Shown here: positions 43,987 to 55,294 of the stretch, piece by piece
Position numbering within the stretch: the stretch's first letter is position 1
Layout: each line of letters opens with the position of its first letter
Assembly: GCA_024734495.1 (NCBI GenBank)
Contig: JALMQS010000916.1
Coordinates: forward strand, 1,116,001 to 1,180,000
DNA from: Forficula auricularia
Lineage: Eukaryota > Arthropoda > Insecta > Dermaptera > Forficulidae
Direction of reading: 5' to 3'
Length of the DNA: 64,000 nt
Program-made: the position numbers and the translations under genes
The notes under the pieces: model-generated
What the model was told of the DNA's origin: nothing
What the model saw: the letters and a program-made list of their open reading frames with translations, nothing else
Databases searched by the model: none

Positions 43987-45530
43987 CTGAAGAAAAAAGG
44001 TGAAAATGTTTCTAACATTCGCAAGCTTCGCAGATCGTCATGAGAGAAGTGAAATATCCCTCCCAGCTAGAGTTAAAGATTCCATATTAATAAATTGAAA
44101 TAAAATAAACTATTCATAATTTATTTTTTCATTTAATTAATGATCTCTTCATAATTTCAATTTCTTAATTTCTATATAGCTATAGCTAGAAAGCCCAAAA
44201 TCAAATCAGTTGTTTGCATTGGATATATAAATATTTTGACACCAGAACGAACCTTCTACGACTGTTTTAAGATTTTGAACATTTGAAATTATAACGTAAA
44301 GATGCAAGTTTTGTATTATGGTTTAACAAGAGTATTTATTATATAACTTAGTGCATGAAGAAGCCTTGATTGGTGGCAATACGTTGCAAAATATTTTTTT
44401 TCATATCACCTAATTAGATTTCCCGGTTAATTTAGAGATAGATATTAGATTAAAGATCATTAATATTCCATAATAAATGAAAATATTTGCAATTTTTTTA
44501 AAAGTATAAAATATCATCCGTATAATAATATACTGTTTTTTATTCAATTTTTTCCGATTAATGTATTATATTGGTATTTTATTTTTCCTTATACATAGAT
44601 CTACCATTATATTTTTTTTTCTCAACCCGGAACAGTTTCTTAAGTTTGGTTGAAACAAAAAGTAAGTGCCTTTTATGAAATTTTAGAAAAAGAGAAGTAT
44701 ATTCGGAACTTATGATTCAAAAAAGCTAAGTACTCGTAATAGAGTATTTGAAAAAAAATCAATATCAATTATGTAGTAATAATTTTTAATTACACAAATG
44801 AGCATAACTTATTATCAAAAGTTATGAATAGATACTAATACTAACGTGAACTTACTTTAAAAATTCTTTATTATTTTTTATCGAAAATTCATTCCAATTT
44901 AGTATCCAATTAGGTTTGCCGAGGCTGCACTTTTTGAATGTATGTATATTCGGTATTTTATAAGTTTTTCAAAAAACCGGGACAAAATGACAAACTGGCC
45001 GGGACGCCAGGACAATACCTTCAAACCGGGACATATGATAAGCCTACATATACATTTTTAATAACATTTAAATACAGTAGAAAATACGAATAATATCCCA
45101 AATTCTATCCCCCAAAAAAACGAAAATTTAATTTCTGCTAATAGAATTCTAAATCCAATTAACTATAAAAATCGTCTAAAAATAGGTAGTTTGACGCCTT
45201 CCAATATCGTCATTTTCAAGCGAATTAAATTTATTAATATTCAGCATAATTTTAATTAATGAGATTTTTACAGGGATATCTCACATCCCATGAAAAAAAA
45301 AATATTTTTGACCTCTCGAAAAATCCGACCCTCCTCAAAATAATCATTGGATTAAAGTTTTAATACAATTTTTGATTTTTGACTTAAAAATTTCAAGTTT
45401 GTATCTTATTTAGTTTACGATCTACAATGTTCTATCACATAACAAATAGAGAGATATTGTAGTGATACCGTTTCACGATTAAACGGAACTCCCCTCCTGC
45501 CCCCTCCCCTCACCAAAAAAAATAGAAAAA
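43987..45530. other. AT-rich non-coding sequence with a degenerate ribozyme-like motif
   Basis: At about 44353-44393 TGC, ATGAAGA, A, GCC...GGC, AATACGTT and GCA have the hammerhead-family order with core losses. Around 44970-45050 the phrase CCGGGACATATGATAAGCC suggests a transposon end, without a partner. No gene. Confidence 0.35.
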
Positions 45531-46331
45531 AAACCGACTTCAAAAAAATTAAATGCAACAAATAAAATAATACAACTCAAAAATCAAATAAACTGTACTA
45601 AAAGGTATAAAATAATTATCTAATTTAGTTACAACTAAACGACGAAATTTTTACATGAAAGTCGGTGGCAAACATACATTTTATGACGGACGTTTGGCGG
45701 GTAATAAGCTCGCTTACCATATATAGTTTGTTTAGCACCGACTTCAAAAAGTGATTTCATGTAAAAATTTCGTCGTTTAGCTGTAACTAAATTAGATAAT
45801 TATTTTTTTTTATACCTTTTAGTGCAGGTTATTTGATTTTTGACTTGTATTATTTTATTTATTTCATTTAAGTCGTTTTTTTTTCTAAAAAATATTTTTC
45901 TCTTTTTAGTGATGTTGACAATAGTGAGACTTAAGATAATACCTTGCATGCATCTCGCAAGAGAAAGATTCTTGCGAATGAATCATAAAATGATATTAAA
46001 TTCAATTCATTAATAGAGGAATTCTCTCTAAACTTTAGCGGGTTTTAAATGAACTTTTTAAGATTGTTTATTTTATAAAATATTTTTTTTTTTATTATAA
46101 TTTCAATTATTTGCTCATTTGAATTGGAGATTTCCGCTATTTTGTCATTGATCATTTTATCAGAACTTGACCAAATTAATATGGTACCATTCGGAAAACA
46201 TACCGAACCCAATCAAAAAAAAATCATCAAAATCGGTTTACAATTGGCGAAGAAATTGAGTAACATAGACAAAAAAAACAAAAAAAACAGTTGAATTGAG
46301 AACCTCCGCCTTTTCTGAAGTCGGTTAAAAA
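45531..46331 (-). mobile_element. ACCGACTTC composite element (copy 4, inverted)
   Basis: The inner palindrome at about 45531-45885 comes first, and the long arm runs to TGAAGTCGGTTAAAAA at 46331, the reverse complement of the usual left end. It contains AATCATCAAAATCGGTTTAC and CCTTGCATGCATCTCGCAAG, the inverse of blocks in copy 2. Confidence 0.75.
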
Positions 46332-47095
46332 ATAAAAATCTCTTAAATTCTACTTTTCTATCTTTTGTTCATGATAATTTTCTTTTTGTCTCTGCCCTGT
46401 GTAGTGGTTGATTAATATTTACTCGAATTTTGTTTAAAATAAATACTCCAAGCCAGCCAACGAAGGGTTGGTTTATTTTGCATGAATAATCGAAACGGTG
46501 TCGGTTGTTGTGCGTCTGTCTATCTAGTTCTCTATCTCTCTCTCTCTCTCTCCTCCCCAGATACCACCACAGATAAAGATAAAGATATTGGATAGATAGC
46601 AAAAGCAAAGGGTGAATAAAGATATCAAGAGAGAAGGGTTGGTTTCCGCCATCCTCTACTGTGGTCAACCACAACTTTAAGCTTACTGGATTCACAACCA
46701 CACTATGTTAATAATAAATACAAAACAACAAAAACAAAATGAAATGAGGCAGTATTATACGATGCTTACTTATATTCCACTCGGTTATTCATTCATGCCA
46801 CTTGTTTACTTTATTTTTTTCAGCAGGAGATTTTTTTTTTATTTAATTGAAAATATTTAGTTGGCCAAGAGTAGCAGAATTGATGATTTATAAGGAGATA
46901 ATCCATGATGCAAATATATATATAATTTATTAAAAAAATTATTAAAGTAATCAAAAAGACATTGGTGTGAATATGGACATGGGTAGGCATGAGTGACTGT
47001 TGACTCGATGCCCAAATTTTTGTAAAGATATTAAATATGTAAATTTTTTAAATTTGGAAAATAAATACATATTACAATATAATTTATTTCATAGA
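46332..47095. other. unique sequence with CT microsatellite
   Basis: A (CT)n run lies at about 46530-46552 within a mixed-composition stretch (46380-46720). The minus frame 46369-46701 crosses it and shows no domain. Confidence 0.35.
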
Positions 47096-47141
47096 GACTA
47101 TAGTTTCGAAAGTTTGACGTTCATCATCAGTCTTTTAAATT
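47085..47141 (-). ncRNA. hammerhead-type ribozyme candidate, family 1b
   Basis: On the minus strand CTGATGA (plus 47124-47130) is followed by an extra T, a weak stem II (GAA...TTC), GAAAC and the palindrome ACTATAGT ending in GTC, exactly the 3' half of the 8161 motif. Stem I pairs AGA with TCT and, beyond A-A, A-U and A-G positions, ATTT with AAAT. The core is fully intact. Stem II is only about three pairs. Confidence 0.5.
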
Positions 47142-47505
47142 AGAAATATCTTATCTGTTATTTCTCAAAAGTTCAAAACTGGTCACTCAACAAACGAATT
47201 CCAAGTGAGCACATTCACCTTATATATATTAATATACCTTTTATATATTATATTTATGTACCTGCCTGGAGGTAAGCAAACACTGGGAAAAGATAACTTT
47301 TAAGGAGATAGGTGTTGGTTCGAGGTGAAACATTTTTATATAATAATAAAAATTGGGTAAAACTGCGAGGTAGGTTTCACAAAAAAAGAAATAAAACAAA
47401 AATGAGTTTTCAATTCGATATATTTCGGGTTGTCAGCCCATCTTGGGAAAAGAGGTAAGTTGGACTTTTGAGACTGTAATCTAAAGGAATCGAACTTAAT
47501 TTTTT
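47142..47505. repeat. fragments of the GTGAAACAT...GGTTTCACA repeat and a broken ribozyme-like motif
   Basis: Bases about 47320-47385 match the start of the 51.4 and 53.3 kb units (GGTGAAACATTTTTATA, AGGTAGGTTTCACA). On the minus strand at about 47418-47450, AAGAT-GGG-CTGACAA-CCC-GAAATATATC has the CTC/GAG family layout but lost part of the core. Confidence 0.45.
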
Positions 47506-47548
47506 AATTATTATTATTAGTTGCGTATGGACCCTTAGGATCACGCAA
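47506..47548 (-). repeat. LINE/SINE 3' end shared with SINE S3
   Basis: On the minus strand GCGTGATCCTAAGGGTCCAT, ACGCAAC and (TAA)n match the 3' end of the SINE at 32786-33331. Which kind of element this copy belongs to is not resolved. Confidence 0.55.
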
Positions 47549-48569
47549 ATTCTCCTCAAGATTTTTTAATATTAATGTAAAGTCCACCTAATGGTATGTT
47601 TGTTTTTGTGACAACCCATGAAAACATGGTTGGCATCCCCTATGAATTTAGTTGACGATCGAGTCTCAATTTGAAAAAATGTAATTTTTCCGGGGTCGCC
47701 CACAATTTAGTTATTAGTAAAATGTCACGAAATCAAGGTTTTTATTTTATCTTCAGAATAATGGACTGCAGATGGTTTCTTGGGAATTAAAGAAAAAGTC
47801 CCAAAAACGTTCCCATTTTTTAATAACATCTTCGGTAATAATTGACCGATAAAGTAAGCTTGTAGTCGAGATGAAATCCATCCTCGATGGCTAATTTAGG
47901 CTTGAGGTTCAAAGTCACATTCTCTTGTACGAGTACTCCGACATCTGTAGAGCCCCAAAGAAGTTGTATGCTCTTTTTAAGATTTAGTACTCGAAGGTGA
48001 AGTCAATATTTCAAGTAATTATTTGATTTATTTTTATAAAAGTTTTTAAACGATATTAAAAAACTCTTAGAATCGCGAAATATTTTGATGTTATTGTCAT
48101 TCAGATATTCAATATAATCTAGCGTCTTTATTAATCTCATCATAGAGCAGATTAAAAATTTGTAATATTTATTTCTGTATATGGAATTTTTTTCTAGGAT
48201 CCTTCAGGTTTGATACTCGTAACTCTAAACAAATAGTAACACTAACAATTGAGCATAGATTCTATTACAGAATGGAGAATATTTTTGTCTATTTTTCAGA
48301 CTACCAAATTATTATTATTTTTTTTATTATTTATTTATTTTTTTAATTTATTGAAATTAACAAATTCAAATAGAGAGCATTTATTTGTTTGCCTGGGTGC
48401 TTGTGTATGTTTGCAGAGTATGTGTGTGTGTGAGAGAGCCCTTTGAGGACAGCCAGAGCGACATGGAAGGGTGGCGAGGCGACTCGGCTCTCGAGCAGGG
48501 CACTAATGAAGCCGACCAATCACGGGCCAAGCAAATAAATGAAGAACTCGCTCTCTCTATAGCTATCTG

Positions 48570-48606
<37 letters not shown>

Positions 48607-49439
48607 AGCGATGGTTATATATATAGGGCGGGCATGTGGTGTGATGGTAGGAGCGCGGGCGCATACGTGGTATAGAGCGGATTCATTTGTATGGAGCCTT
48701 CGGCTTGGGCTGTTTAATGAACTTTAAACTTAAACTCTGCACGGGGGGTTCAGTTCACATTCATTGGTTAAACAATTCACTGTATACTCGCTCTCTCTGT
48801 CCCCGCACTTGGCTCAGGCACAGCCACTACAGACACGAAACAAACCCTTCATATATATCGAAATTCCTCATTTCGAACAAACCAATCTGATTGGATTGAC
48901 ATTTTTTTTTCAACTTCATTTAGGTACAGAATTTGTTTGCAAATAGAGAGAGAAAAAAATCTTGTTTTATTGTTTGTATAATTCTACAACCAGAGGAAAA
49001 TATTTTTACGAATGATGAAAAAATATCTTTTGGATAGATTCTGTTTAACTCTGTAACTAGCAGCACATTTCGCAAAAATTAAATAACTTATTTAGTGGCG
49101 TAGGTATAGATTTTTATGGGGGGGGGGGGGGGGATCGGTGACTGAGCAACTGCTTTGTTCAGGTGCCCTATTCTCCCTCACCCCGGCATAGGTAAAACAA
49201 ATTTGAAATGCTTTTCTAAGGTACATAATTCAGACACAGCTATGTATAATAGTAATAGGATGTGGTTCGAAAAGAAAATAACTATCACATGTATTGGGAG
49301 GGGTTGAACCCTTTCAATCCCCCTTATTTATGGGCCTGAGCGTACCCGCCGTAATCATAATATTTTCTTAAATATTTCTCAAAATAAAGTCAATTTATTT
49401 TTTGATTTTATTATTATTATAATAGAAAGGTTGAAGACG
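47549..49439. other. non-coding, unique GC-raised island at 48380-48900
   Basis: The island includes an (ATCT)n microsatellite at about 48563-48607 and the phrase TGGAGCCTTCGGCTTGGGCT. Several overlapping frames (48249-48946) are compositional. A 16-base G run lies at 49118-49133. No gene is seen. Confidence 0.35.
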
Positions 49440-50290
49440 AAATTTCACTTAAGAGTAGATAAGTGCTGTCAGACTAATAGGAGATCCGGCATTAGCTAAG
49501 GGCCTGGATTCTCTGGACTATCCTAGAACCGTATCTGCTTTTTCCCTTATTTTTAGACCACTATGGCGTTTGTTCTAACCCAATTATACCAATAAACCTC
49601 TATTCTTCGATTAGCTCTGAAAATAGATTGCTCAGAAAACCATGTATGTAAATCGAAAACAAACTAAAATATGCATTATTCAGTCATTTATTTCAATGAA
49701 AAAATAAAGTAATAGTTATATCTTGAAAAACAAAATTAACAGTCCATTCATTAATATATAAAGGTATAATAATGTAATTCATTTTACATATAGAAACAAG
49801 AAATAGAAGATCCTTAAAAAATGGAGCCAAAAATTTAATTATTACTTACATGTAGTATTAATGATTGATATGATATCACTTCTATCACTACTTAGTTAGT
49901 ATGCGATTCTGGTTCGATGGTTGATGAATTAGGATCAATTCCAGATCGGAGAGACTTTTGGTAGTGAAATCCGTAATTAACAATTGTGTTTGGGTTTTGG
50001 TTAAATCTTTATAGACCTTTAAGAGCTAAGCATTTATTAATATCTCAGTGGAATCGAATCTACTAGAAATTTTCAATTTTACAAGTTTTTTTAAATTCCG
50101 TTATTTTAAAAAACGCAATCGTGTAAATAAAGTACCATGTGAATCGGGTAATAAATGTAGATTAATCATAATTCCCACAAAATTTGACTTTCCAGCGACA
50201 TATAATATTCAATCTTTCAAGACACACATGCACAGATACCTTAAACTCCGACCCGATCTCTGAAATTTCTTTCTATCTTCCCTTTTCTCG
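49440..50290 (+). pseudogene. degenerate LINE 3' end, interrupted
   Basis: Bases 49466-49600 match ORF2 DNA (GTCAGACTAATAGGAGATCC, then a GACTATCCTAGAACC region). Bases about 50150-50290 match the 3' part (TATAATATTCAATCTTTCAA, ACCTTAAACTCCGACCCGAT), as at 39470-39520. The about 550 bases in between are foreign A/T-rich sequence. It is the same subfamily as 39106-39610. Confidence 0.6.
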
Positions 50291-50532
50291 ATTCAACCCC
50301 GGACTTGAAGCAAAATCTTTCAGCATAAATATCAATCATAAAAAGAAAAAAAATCGTCTACTTTATATTCTTAAAGAAATCATTATCCAAATACATATAT
50401 TTTCAATGCTCCATTTAATTAATTTTCTTTTGATAAAAATAATCTTTAACAGATTATAGGAAAGGTAATAACATTTTTAAAAGAAAATTGAAGGAAAAAG
50501 TAAAAACTTTTTCAAGAGTCGGAACCCTCTCC

Positions 50533-51300
50533 GGATAAATAAATAAATCTTTATTACTCGACCTGCTTAGAGGTATAAGTCCTCAGTGGATAGGTCAACA
50601 AAACATCAATACAAATTAACTACAGAAATTAATAAAACATCAATACCAATCAATTAAAAGAAATTAACAATTAACAAACAAGAAAAAGAAAAAAACTAGA
50701 AATGTATGCTCATTAACAAATAACATGATCATAGATTTCCATCAAAAGACAAAAAGTAATTAAATAATTCCGCACAAAAACCCGATACCAGGAGCAAACG
50801 ACGCATTAGCCATCCCGATATTTGCCATAAATTGTTAAGGAAATCTGGTCAAAACCTTAACAAGGATGGTATGACCTCAGGTAATCTCTGTTGGTATTTT
50901 TCAAGAATCTTGGCTTACGAATGTTTTTTCTATGATCAGCTCTGCCTAAATAACTTGATTCCTGGAATCTACTAGTTATTTCCTCCCAACTCCTAAAACC
51001 CTTATACGGTTTGAAAATCACTTTCAATTTAGCCCATTCCCTTCTCTCCAATAAGCTAGACCATTCTAATTCATTAATCATTTAAGTGACATTACTAAAC
51101 CTATCAAATTTTTCAAAAACAAATCTAGTCCTTTGTATCATATCAATTTTTCTCTCTAATCGTTGGGAATGTTTGTTCCAAACCACCGAACAATGCTCTA
51201 AATTAGGTCTTATATAAGTTAAATAAACTTTTGACTTAACTTCTCTAGATGTACCCTTCAAAATTCTACCAAACATCCCCAATAGATGAGTTCAAGTTAT
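50533..51300 (-). mobile_element. LINE (CR1/L2/RTE-like), 5'-truncated
   Basis: The minus frames 51282-51082 and 51081-50857 together read GMFGRILKGTSREVKSKVYL, TYIRPNLEHCSVVWNKHSQR, then WSSLLERREWAKLKVIFKPY and an EEITSRFQESSY tail. This is the ORF2 C-terminal block in the usual order, with a stop or shift between the two halves. The 3' end reads CAGGTCGAGTAATAAAGATT and stops in an (ATTT)n tail (plus 50533-50548). This differs from the poly(A) LINE at 43260, so a second lineage is present. Confidence 0.75.
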
Positions 51301-51449
51301 AAATTTAAATATAGGTAAATAAAACTTATTTTTAATAAACTTTGAAATTGAAATTATATTTCTTAATTGTTTTAAAAATCCAAACACACTCAGAGAGAGA
51401 GTTTTTAGCGAATTTGGTTTTGGTACTTGGTGAAACATTTTTTAAATTA

Positions 51450-51694
51450 TTGGATAAAAAATACTTGGTAGGTTTCACATTAAGATATAAAAATAAAACG
51501 AATTTATTTTTGGAGAGACTTTAATCTCGATATATATATATATATTTACATATATATACTATGGTTACTTTCTGTTGCTCCTGAAGATGGTTTAGCCACC
51601 CGAAATATATATATCGAGATTAAAGTCTCTCCAAAAATAAATTCGTTTTATTTTTATATCTTAATGTGAAACCTACCAAGTATTTTTTATCCAA
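51450..51694. repeat. foldback with hammerhead-like motif, CTC/GAG family (copy 1)
   Basis: Arms starting TTGGATAAAAAATACTTGG and ending with its inverse at 51694 enclose the motif. The arms include GGTTTCACATTAAGATATA and GGAGAGACTTTAATCTCGAT. Between them CTC, CTGAAGA (51581-51587), T, GG...CC, GAAA (51602-51605), the palindrome ATATATATAT, C and GAG form a complete hammerhead order. A short A/T palindrome-rich spacer precedes it. Confidence 0.65.
51578..51620 (+). ncRNA. hammerhead-type motif, CTC/GAG stem I family
   Basis: Core CTGAAGA and GAAA are intact. Stem I is CTC/GAG, stem II is short (GGT/ACC or GG/CC with imperfect register), stem III is the self-complementary ATATATATAT and C follows at the cleavage position. 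One extra T lies between core and stem II, and one C before GAAA is unpaired. Compare 53429 and 14300. Confidence 0.45.
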
Positions 51695-52350
51695 TAAATT
51701 AAGAAGACACCCTATTTTATTGTCTTCTTTAATTCATAAAAAGTCTGCTACTCTCGGCAAAAATAAGCTTTCAATTTAATTCACGAAATAGATCCATTAG
51801 GCCTGCCAGCTGCTGGGGATTAAGAATATTGATAAGCTAAACAAAATAATTTATTCCACAAGCTTTTCATTGTCAGTCCAAAGACATATGGTCAAATGGT
51901 AGGTGGAGCTCGAAGAAAGTGAGGTTTTAAGTGAATGCTGTGTATTTTATATACCACTTTATTACTCGGTACGCCGAGGAGACAAAGTCTGCCTGTTGGG
52001 CGAACCTAGTATTGAATAACCTCAAAAATGTTCAGATATTTTTTTGGCCATCGTGTCTAATGTGGAGAAAAATCATTTTTAGCGATGATTATTTTCTCTC
52101 TCTGTATCTGGATTCAGATACCCACGATATCTTAAGAACGAAAAGTAGAATATCATTCCTCTGCTTAAATATTTGAATTTCCAATGCGGGGAACTGATTT
52201 ACATTTTGGGCTTTATAGCTTTAGAAATTCTCGTTCAAAAATGCAGAAAACATAATTTTTGGATTATTTTATTGACATTTTAAAGCAATGTTATAATATA
52301 GGCATGAATATCAATTTATTTTGTATTTAAGTTTATTATTAATTACTTAT
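51695..52350. other. non-coding, ribozyme-element-related tail then nothing recognised
   Basis: Bases about 51700-51780 repeat the AAGAAGACACCCTATTTTA and TCTGCTACTCTCGGCAAAAA blocks seen at 14510-14565. The rest is unremarkable. Confidence 0.4.
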
Positions 52351-52358
52351 TTTATAAG

Positions 52359-53066
52359 TAGAGACCGGATTCCTATGCAATTTCATATTTTGTTTGCCGC
52401 CACATACGACCCAGGGGATCAATTATCTATCCGAATCATGCATCTAGGATACTGTGGGTTAAATTTTATATTGCATATTTTTGCATATTTGAGTAATATT
52501 GCATAAAATTACATATTTGAAGAATTTTCCATAAAATTACATATTTGGAGGATTTTTTATCAAATATTGCATATTTCGCACCAAATACAGATTTTTTAAA
52601 AGAAAAGCTTGTTAATATAAAAAATAAAATCAATACAATACAATCGTGTCTGTTAAATAAAACTACCCCCACCCCCGTATTTTTTCGTTCACATTTTTTG
52701 AAAAATTATTATATTTATTATGTTGATTTTATCCAAGTGCACCTAATATTTCTTTGAGTTTAAAGATATATTAAATTTAATGAGAATTTTGTGCAATTTT
52801 TTACCCAATAAAAGTGCATATTTGACACTTGGTCTTTATAGCTTACTTTTCATTTTATCTTTTTCATAGCACTCCTTCAAATATATAGTCTTTTTATCTT
52901 CAATTTTAATTTTTTAGTGCATAAAAAAATTTATTTTGCCATCTTTTACTGCATATATTTGCATATTTCAACGTATTCTGCATATTATTTTCATATTTCA
53001 GCATTTTTAACTGCCTGTTTTATGGCATATTTTACCAGTTTTTATTGCATAAAAATCCGGTCTCTA
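52359..53066. mobile_element. hAT-like non-autonomous element with GCATATTT subterminal repeats
   Basis: The ends TAGAGACCGGATTCCTATGC and GCATAAAAATCCGGTCTCTA are inverted, with two differences in 23. Flanks TTTATAAG (52351-52358) and CTTATAAG (53067-53074) match at 7 of 8. Both subterminal regions are crowded with GCATATTT and related TTGCATA phrases, as expected of transposase binding sites. There is no ORF. Confidence 0.8.
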
Positions 53067-53332
53067 CTTATAAGGGAGCTCTAGCGTAAAGACATAGTTT
53101 TCATTTTCTTTATTATTTAATAAATATGCCCGGGAGGGATTCTTTTATTATTATCTAGTCGAGGGAAATGAGTAAAAAGGACGCGGATAGAATGATCTCT
53201 CTACCTTTAGAGCTAAGGAAAGCATTGAAAGGAAGCAAAATACAAGTCCAGACCAGTTTCACACTATTAGAGATTAATTTATTAATTTTTAAGGAATTCG
53301 GTGTTGGCACTTGGTGAAACATTTTTTAAATT
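53067..53332. other. short non-coding spacer
   Basis: Nothing recognised apart from the GGTGAAACATTTTTTAAATT lead-in to the next foldback. Confidence 0.35.
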
Positions 53333-53557
53333 ATTGGATAAAAAAATACTTGGTTGGTTTCACATCAAGATATAAAAATATAACGAATTTATTTTTGGAG
53401 AGACTTTAATCTGAGTTACTTTCTGTTGCTCCTGAAGATGCGTTAGCCACCCGAAATATATATATATATATATATACCAAGATTAAAATCTCTCCAAAAA
53501 TAAATTCTTTTTATTTTTATATCTTAATGTGAAACCTACCAAGTATTTTTTATCCAA
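53333..53557. repeat. foldback with hammerhead-like motif, CTC/GAG family (copy 2)
   Basis: The same arms as 51450-51694. CTGAAGA at 53432-53438 and GAAA at 53453-53456 are kept. Stem II is GCG-based and damaged, stem III has become a longer (AT)n run, and the cleavage side no longer has a clear GAG. This copy is a decayed relative. Confidence 0.6.
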
Positions 53558-54899
53558 TTTATTAATTTCTATTATTCTAGAAACATCCTTTTGACTCTGG
53601 GTAAGAAAATATTAAATCGAAATTAATATCAGATTTAGATATTCATTTAAAATTTTTAATTCACGGAAACTGCAAACAGCGTGCCGAGAGTTTTGAAAAA
53701 GTTTCACTTTTTCCTCTAATTTCTCACTACAGTCTTTCGATTAATAAAGGTTGAAGGATTGTATTTTTGAGCGTTTGGAATCGCATTTGCACATTCGGTG
53801 ACTCGAACGAACGGTTAAGCCATTTGATTCGATTTAATTGATAATTGAACCGATAAGCTGTAAAATGTAAAAAGAATCGGATTTTTAAACAGAATTGGTT
53901 TAACTCTCTATAATTTGATGTTTAATTTTTATTATTTGTTGTTGTTGCTCTTGTTATTGTTGTTGGTTCCTCGTAAATTGCCTTGCCGGCCACTTTTTCC
54001 AATTTGCGATTGATTTTTTACCCGGAAATCGAATAAGAATCCACCCCCTCGGCCAGCAAAACAACAGAAACGGTAATTAGTCATTGATTGACATAATCTT
54101 ATTTATCCGTGTCCAAATCACTGCTTGACGATTCGGAATAATAACATTTCAATTTAAATGTAATTTTTTTTGTTACCATCTCCCTCTCTCTCGCCTCTAT
54201 CTCAAATCCCAATTAGCTTACAAACCCTTTTGTTGTTGTTTTTTCTATTTGTATTTTGCTTAAACGCCAGATGAGTAGAGAGAGTGAGGTAGGTATATAG
54301 ATATAAAAATAATTGTATTAAAATGTCGGAATCTAAATTCCATGATAATTGCAATTTAGAGAAAATTCCAAGCGATATTCAAAAATAAATAAATAAATAA
54401 ATTTAGTTAACGAATAAATTGGGCAACGTTAAAAAAAAATAAACAACACAAAATCAGAGATGATTAGAAAACAATGAGTTATATAGCCAACGAACCAAAA
54501 TGAACAAAAAAAATCCCTGATTACTAACAAGTAAATTAACTTTGGCCTGTTACTTTCTACATGATTGACGTTTGAAGATTAAAAATCATTTGGACCAATT
54601 AGGAATGTCCGAGTGCGAGGGCGGCCAACCATTGCAAATCGAGATTCAATTCAATTTGATTTCCAGTTTTTATTCACCTTGCAAAACGCCCATTTTTTGT
54701 TGTTGTTTTTCATTACTTAATTATATTTTTTTTTAATTTGTTAATTACCAAGATTCAAATATACTTCATAGTATTAAATTATTTTAGAAAATCTTTTCTT
54801 TAGTAATTAATAACCGTCATGGAGATTTGATGGGTCGCAGAATTTATTGAATTCTTGAAAAACCAACTTTTCTAAGAATCTACTCCTCTTTCTAGGGGT
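53558..54899. other. unique GC-raised DNA at 53700-54720
   Basis: No ORF. There are mixed-composition blocks such as GCCTTGCCGGCCACTTTTTC and CGAGTGCGAGGGCGGCCAAC, separated by A/T-rich sequence. This is the longest repeat-free stretch near the homeobox exon and a regulatory-element candidate by inference. Confidence 0.35.
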
Positions 54900-55294
54900 T
54901 TAAGGTAGTTGTTTCGCTATAATACTAGCAAAAAGTTAATGATAGAGTATATAGAACAGACAATAAGGATTCATAATTCATAAGCCCAAAATTTTTTGCT
55001 GTTTATGTACCACTACTAGCCAATTTCGTCCTCGTTTGACAAATCTGTCAACAGTGTCCGAACTATCTTGTATATATTTTATCATAGAAATCTCAGATAA
55101 AGTACATTATAAAGGGAGATTTATAAAACAAAAAGTTCTTAATAAACGATTGAAAGCTGTTGCGACAATAGCTGAAGCGAAAAAACATCAAAAAATTACT
55201 AAAGTTAACCCACTTTTTAGGTTAAATAAATGCTTTGTTGCCAGCTTGTTTTTAGTGTAAATTTTTCATTATACATTTTTGATTATTTATTCAT

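Noticed and set aside
44930..45060. Transposon end with CCGGGACATATGATAAG
   Set aside because: Only one end is visible, with no partner and no duplication.
46369..46701. 110-codon minus-strand frame
   Set aside because: It crosses a CT microsatellite and lacks any domain.
48385..48675. Open frame across the ATCT microsatellite
   Set aside because: Tetranucleotide repeats give long open frames by chance, and no domain is present.
55036..55260. 75-codon frame in the TTAA element with a Lys/Ala-rich protein
   Set aside because: The related copy at 9916-10626 is not open here, so the frame is not conserved.
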